NCBI GenBank assembly: GCA_963666705.2
Contig: CAXXKO010000009.1
Coordinates: forward strand, 186,001 to 250,000
Length of the DNA: 64,000 bases
From: G963666705 sp963666705
Lineage (GTDB): Bacteria > Pseudomonadota > Alphaproteobacteria > CADEGL01
Direction: 5' to 3'
Every line of letters begins with the position of its first letter. The first letter of the stretch is position 1. Shown piece by piece: positions 61,623 to 64,000 of this stretch. The notes under the pieces were generated by a model that did not search any database, had not been told where the DNA came from, and worked only from the letters and a program-made list of their open reading frames with translations. The position numbers and the translations under genes are program-made.

Positions 61623-63833
61623 GTGAGGCGCCGCCTTCACATCGTCCTGCCGCTCCTGCTCCTGGCGCTGGCGCTCGGCCTGCGCGCGTACGAGCCCCAG
61701 TTCATCCATCACGCGCGGCTCCTCCTGTTCGACAGCTTCCTGCGCCTGGAGCCGCGCGAATACGACCCTGGCCTGCCCGTGCGCATCGTCGATCTCGACG
61801 ACGCCACACTCGAGCGCCTGGGCCAGTGGCCGTGGCCCCGAACCCTCGTGGCCCAGCTTGTCGACCGGCTCCAACGCATGGGGGCGGTGATCGTCTTCGA
61901 CATCGTTTTCGCGGAGCCCGACCGCACCTCGCCCAGCCGCATCCTGCCACTCTGGCCCCAGACGCCGGAGATCGAAGCCCTCGCCGCGCAAGTCGATGAG
62001 ATGCCCGACAATGACGCTGTCCTGGGTGAGATCATCGGTCAGGGCGCCGTGGTGACGGGTTTCTCGCTTGTGGACGAGGCATCGCCGCGTTTGCCCGAGG
62101 TCAAGGGCACCTTCGCCATCGCCGGAGACGACCCCAGGCGTCACATCGGTAACTTCCCGGGCGCCGTTACCAGCCTGCCCGAGCTGGAGGCGGGCGCCTG
62201 GGGCAACGGCTTCATCAACAGCGACCCCGACCCGGACGGCATCAACCGCCGGGTGCCGCTCGTCCTCCGGCTCGGCGACACCCTCTACCCCTCCATCGCG
62301 GCCGAGGCGCTGCGCGTCGCCCAGGGCGCCGAGACTTACGTCGTCAAGGCATCGGGTGCCAGCGGGGAGGAGAATTTCGGCGAGAATACCGGGGTCGTCA
62401 TGATCCGCATCGGCGACTTCTTCGTGCCCACGGACGGCGCCGGCAACATGTGGGTCCACTACACGGGTACCCGGCCCGAGCGCTACATCCCCGCCTGGGA
62501 GGTGCTGGAGCCCGATTTCGACCCGGAGCGCGTGGCCGGCCGGATCATCTTCATCGGCACGTCGGCCGCCGGGCTCAAGGATATCCGCGCGACGCCCCTC
62601 GACCCCGTGCTGGCGGGGGTAGAGATCCACGCCGAGGCGGCGGAGCAAATCTTCGCCGGTGACTTCATCCTGCGGCCCGACCTGACCGAGGGCCTCGAGC
62701 TCGTCTATCTCCTCGCCGTCGGCCTCCTCGTCATCTTCCTGATCCCGTGGTTCGGCGCGCGCTGGAGCGGGGTGTTTGGCGTCCTCGCCATCGCCGGGGC
62801 CATCGGCGCCTCCTGGTACGCCTTCGCCGCGCACCGCTGGCTGCTCGACCCGCTCTTCCCCTCGATCGCCATCCTGCTCGTCTACATCCTCGAGACGGGC
62901 ATCATCTTTCTGCGCACCGAGGGCGAGAAGCGCTGGGTGCGGAACGCCTTCGGGCGCTACCTCTCGCCCGCCGTGGTGGACCAGCTGGCTGAGGATCCCG
63001 GGCGCCTGTCCCTGGGCGGCGAGATGCGGGACATGACCATCCTGTTCTGCGACATCCGCGGCTTCACCACCATATCCGAGCAGTTCGACGCCCAGGGCCT
63101 GACCCGTTTCCGCAACCGCTTCCTCACGCCCATGACCGAGCTCATCCTCGCGCACCGGGGCACCATCGACAAATACATGGGCGACGCCATCATGGCCTTC
63201 TGGAACGCGCCCATGGACGACCCCGAGCATGCCTTACAGGCCGGGCGCACGTCGCTCGCCATGGTGGAGAGGCTCGCGGCGCTCAACACGGCCTGGCGCG
63301 CCGAGGCGGAGGCGGAAGGGCGCCGCTTCATCGAGGTCCGCATGGGTGTCGGCATCAGCACGGGCGAGTGCTGCGTCGGCAACCTGGGCTCGGACCAGCG
63401 CTTCGACTATTCCGTGATCGGCGACGAGGTCAACCTCGCCTCCCGCCTCGAGGGCCAGACCAAGACCTACGGGGTGCCCATCGCCATCAGCGAGGCCGCC
63501 GCCACCGGCGCCCAGGGCTTGGCCATGCTGGAGCTCGACCTCATCACCGTGCGCGGCAAGACCCGGCCCGAGCGCGTCTTCGCGCTTCTGGGCGACGAGG
63601 CCGTGGCGCGGAGCGAGGCCCACCAGGCGCACGAGGGCCGCCACCGCACCATGCTCGCCGCCTACCGGGGCCAGGACTGGGCGGCGGCCGAGCGCCTCGT
63701 TGCCGAGTGCCGCACGCTGGCCAGCGAGCGGCTCGCGGCCCTCTACGACCTCTACGCCGAGCGCATCCGCGATTTCCGCGCCGAGAGCCCCGGAGCCGAG
63801 TGGGACGGCGTCTTCGTCGCCCTGCGCAAGTAA
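61623..63833 (+). CDS. CHASE2-domain adenylate/guanylate cyclase
   Basis: This 736-residue membrane signalling enzyme has an N-terminal span (LPLLLLALALGLRAYEPQF), a large periplasmic CHASE2 sensor domain (VRIVDLDDATLERLGQWPWP; IIFIGTSAAGLKDIRATPLD), three more spans and a class III cyclase domain. Metal-binding Asp residues are in ILFCDIRGFTTISE and DKYMGDAIMAFWNAP; the Lys and the Asp of RFDYSVIGDEVNLASRLE favour ATP as substrate. It would make cAMP in response to an extracytoplasmic signal. The start is GTG at 61623. Confidence 0.93.
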   Translation: MRRRLHIVLPLLLLALALGLRAYEPQFIHHARLLLFDSFLRLEPREYDPGLPVRIVDLDDATLERLGQWPWPRTLVAQLVDRLQRMGAVIVFDIVFAEPDRTSPSRILPLWPQTPEIEALAAQVDEMPDNDAVLGEIIGQGAVVTGFSLVDEASPRLPEVKGTFAIAGDDPRRHIGNFPGAVTSLPELEAGAWGNGFINSDPDPDGINRRVPLVLRLGDTLYPSIAAEALRVAQGAETYVVKASGASGEENFGENTGVVMIRIGDFFVPTDGAGNMWVHYTGTRPERYIPAWEVLEPDFDPERVAGRIIFIGTSAAGLKDIRATPLDPVLAGVEIHAEAAEQIFAGDFILRPDLTEGLELVYLLAVGLLVIFLIPWFGARWSGVFGVLAIAGAIGASWYAFAAHRWLLDPLFPSIAILLVYILETGIIFLRTEGEKRWVRNAFGRYLSPAVVDQLAEDPGRLSLGGEMRDMTILFCDIRGFTTISEQFDAQGLTRFRNRFLTPMTELILAHRGTIDKYMGDAIMAFWNAPMDDPEHALQAGRTSLAMVERLAALNTAWRAEAEAEGRRFIEVRMGVGISTGECCVGNLGSDQRFDYSVIGDEVNLASRLEGQTKTYGVPIAISEAAATGAQGLAMLELDLITVRGKTRPERVFALLGDEAVARSEAHQAHEGRHRTMLAAYRGQDWAAAERLVAECRTLASERLAALYDLYAERIRDFRAESPGAEWDGVFVALRK

Positions 63834-63883
63834 TTCCCGCCCGTTCACAGCCCCGCACGAGAGGCGCCGCGAGAATGAAAAAA

Positions 63884-63907
63884 GGGCCGGATCGAAAGAT
63901 CCGGCCC
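63884..63907 (-). terminator. intrinsic terminator (stronger on minus strand)
   Basis: A perfect 10-bp stem, GGGCCGGATC/GATCCGGCCC, with a GAAA loop is followed on the minus strand by six T (plus-strand A run 63878-63883). It could end a minus-strand gene entering from the right, and weakly the cyclase transcript. The stretch 63834-63955 contains no gene. Confidence 0.8.
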
Positions 63908-63955
63908 AAGTTTTGCGTTTGGAGAGGAGGCTCCATAAGGAGCCCGGGTAGAGCC

Positions 63956-64000
63956 CTAGAAGGGTGACCCCAGCCAGAGCTCGGCGGGAACCGAGAGCAG
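63956..64000 (-). CDS. possible 3' end of a minus-strand gene (rest outside window)
   Basis: The frame from the right edge reads LLSVPAELWLGSPF and stops at TAG, 48 bp before a minus-strand terminator hairpin. A C-terminal Phe is common in outer-membrane proteins, but 14 residues are too few for any identification. The terminator placement is the main support. Confidence 0.3.
   Translation of the reverse strand: MLSVPAELWLGSPF

Overview
This 64-kb window is high-GC DNA from an alphaproteobacterium, most likely Rhodospirillales-like. The evidence is the gene order yqeY-dnaG-rpoD beside divergent carAB-greA, a LysR gene of the LsrB/VtlR type directly after trxB, glcDEF, an LdtR-type MarR regulator, an ELM1-family protein and an alphaproteobacterial-style RpmJ. 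No rRNA, tRNA, CRISPR array or prophage was recognised.

Layout. 1-5.9 kb is an IS cluster: two IS21 elements (one cut by the window edge, one with a frameshifted istA) flank an IS1595-family fragment, and a complete IS1595-family element follows. 5.9-12.8 kb holds rpoD, dnaG and yqeY on the minus strand; an IS1182 element and a 262-bp palindromic element split yqeY from dnaG. 12.8-23.2 kb is a plus-strand housekeeping block: carA, carB, greA, an ELM1-family gene, a large uncharacterised gene, trxB and a LysR gene. 23.2-30.6 kb has a second near-identical IS1595 copy beside a hairpin-rich candidate ncRNA, then msrP, a TPR gene, glcF, glcE, glcD and rpmJ on the minus strand. 30.6-38 kb has an IS481 element, a complete three-subunit 4-hydroxybenzoyl-CoA reductase-type molybdoenzyme, hicAB, and a higA gene with a truncated higB. 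37.6-43.5 kb has nfeD, an ankyrin-SPFH fusion, a second SPFH gene, recQ and a DksA/TraR-type gene. 43.7-46.2 kb carries IS4 and a divergent IS1595 element; then come a frameshifted flagellin-like gene, a MarR gene, a Sel1-repeat gene (frameshifted) and yqgE. 51-64 kb is a metabolic region: cupins, three SDRs, two DMT permeases, an RraA-like protein, a GMC oxidoreductase, a phosphoesterase, a lipoprotein, an SNase-fold protein and a CHASE2 adenylate cyclase.

The most unusual signal is a family of non-autonomous palindromic elements inserted at CTAG. Three copies are exactly 262 bp (12016, 42827, 48385) and share about 32-bp terminal inverted repeats. A fourth, 263 bp (59572), has different termini but the same two-armed core. 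Each lies at the 3' end of a minus-strand gene; in three cases the element's terminal CTAG supplies the TAG stop codon. In the fourth it lies 8 bp from the stop, after a tandem 8-bp duplication. The IS1182 element next to copy 1 also has CTAG target duplications, which makes that family a candidate mobiliser. The IS load and the several broken genes (istA, flagellin, sel1, higB) suggest a genome under relaxed selection or recent IS expansion.
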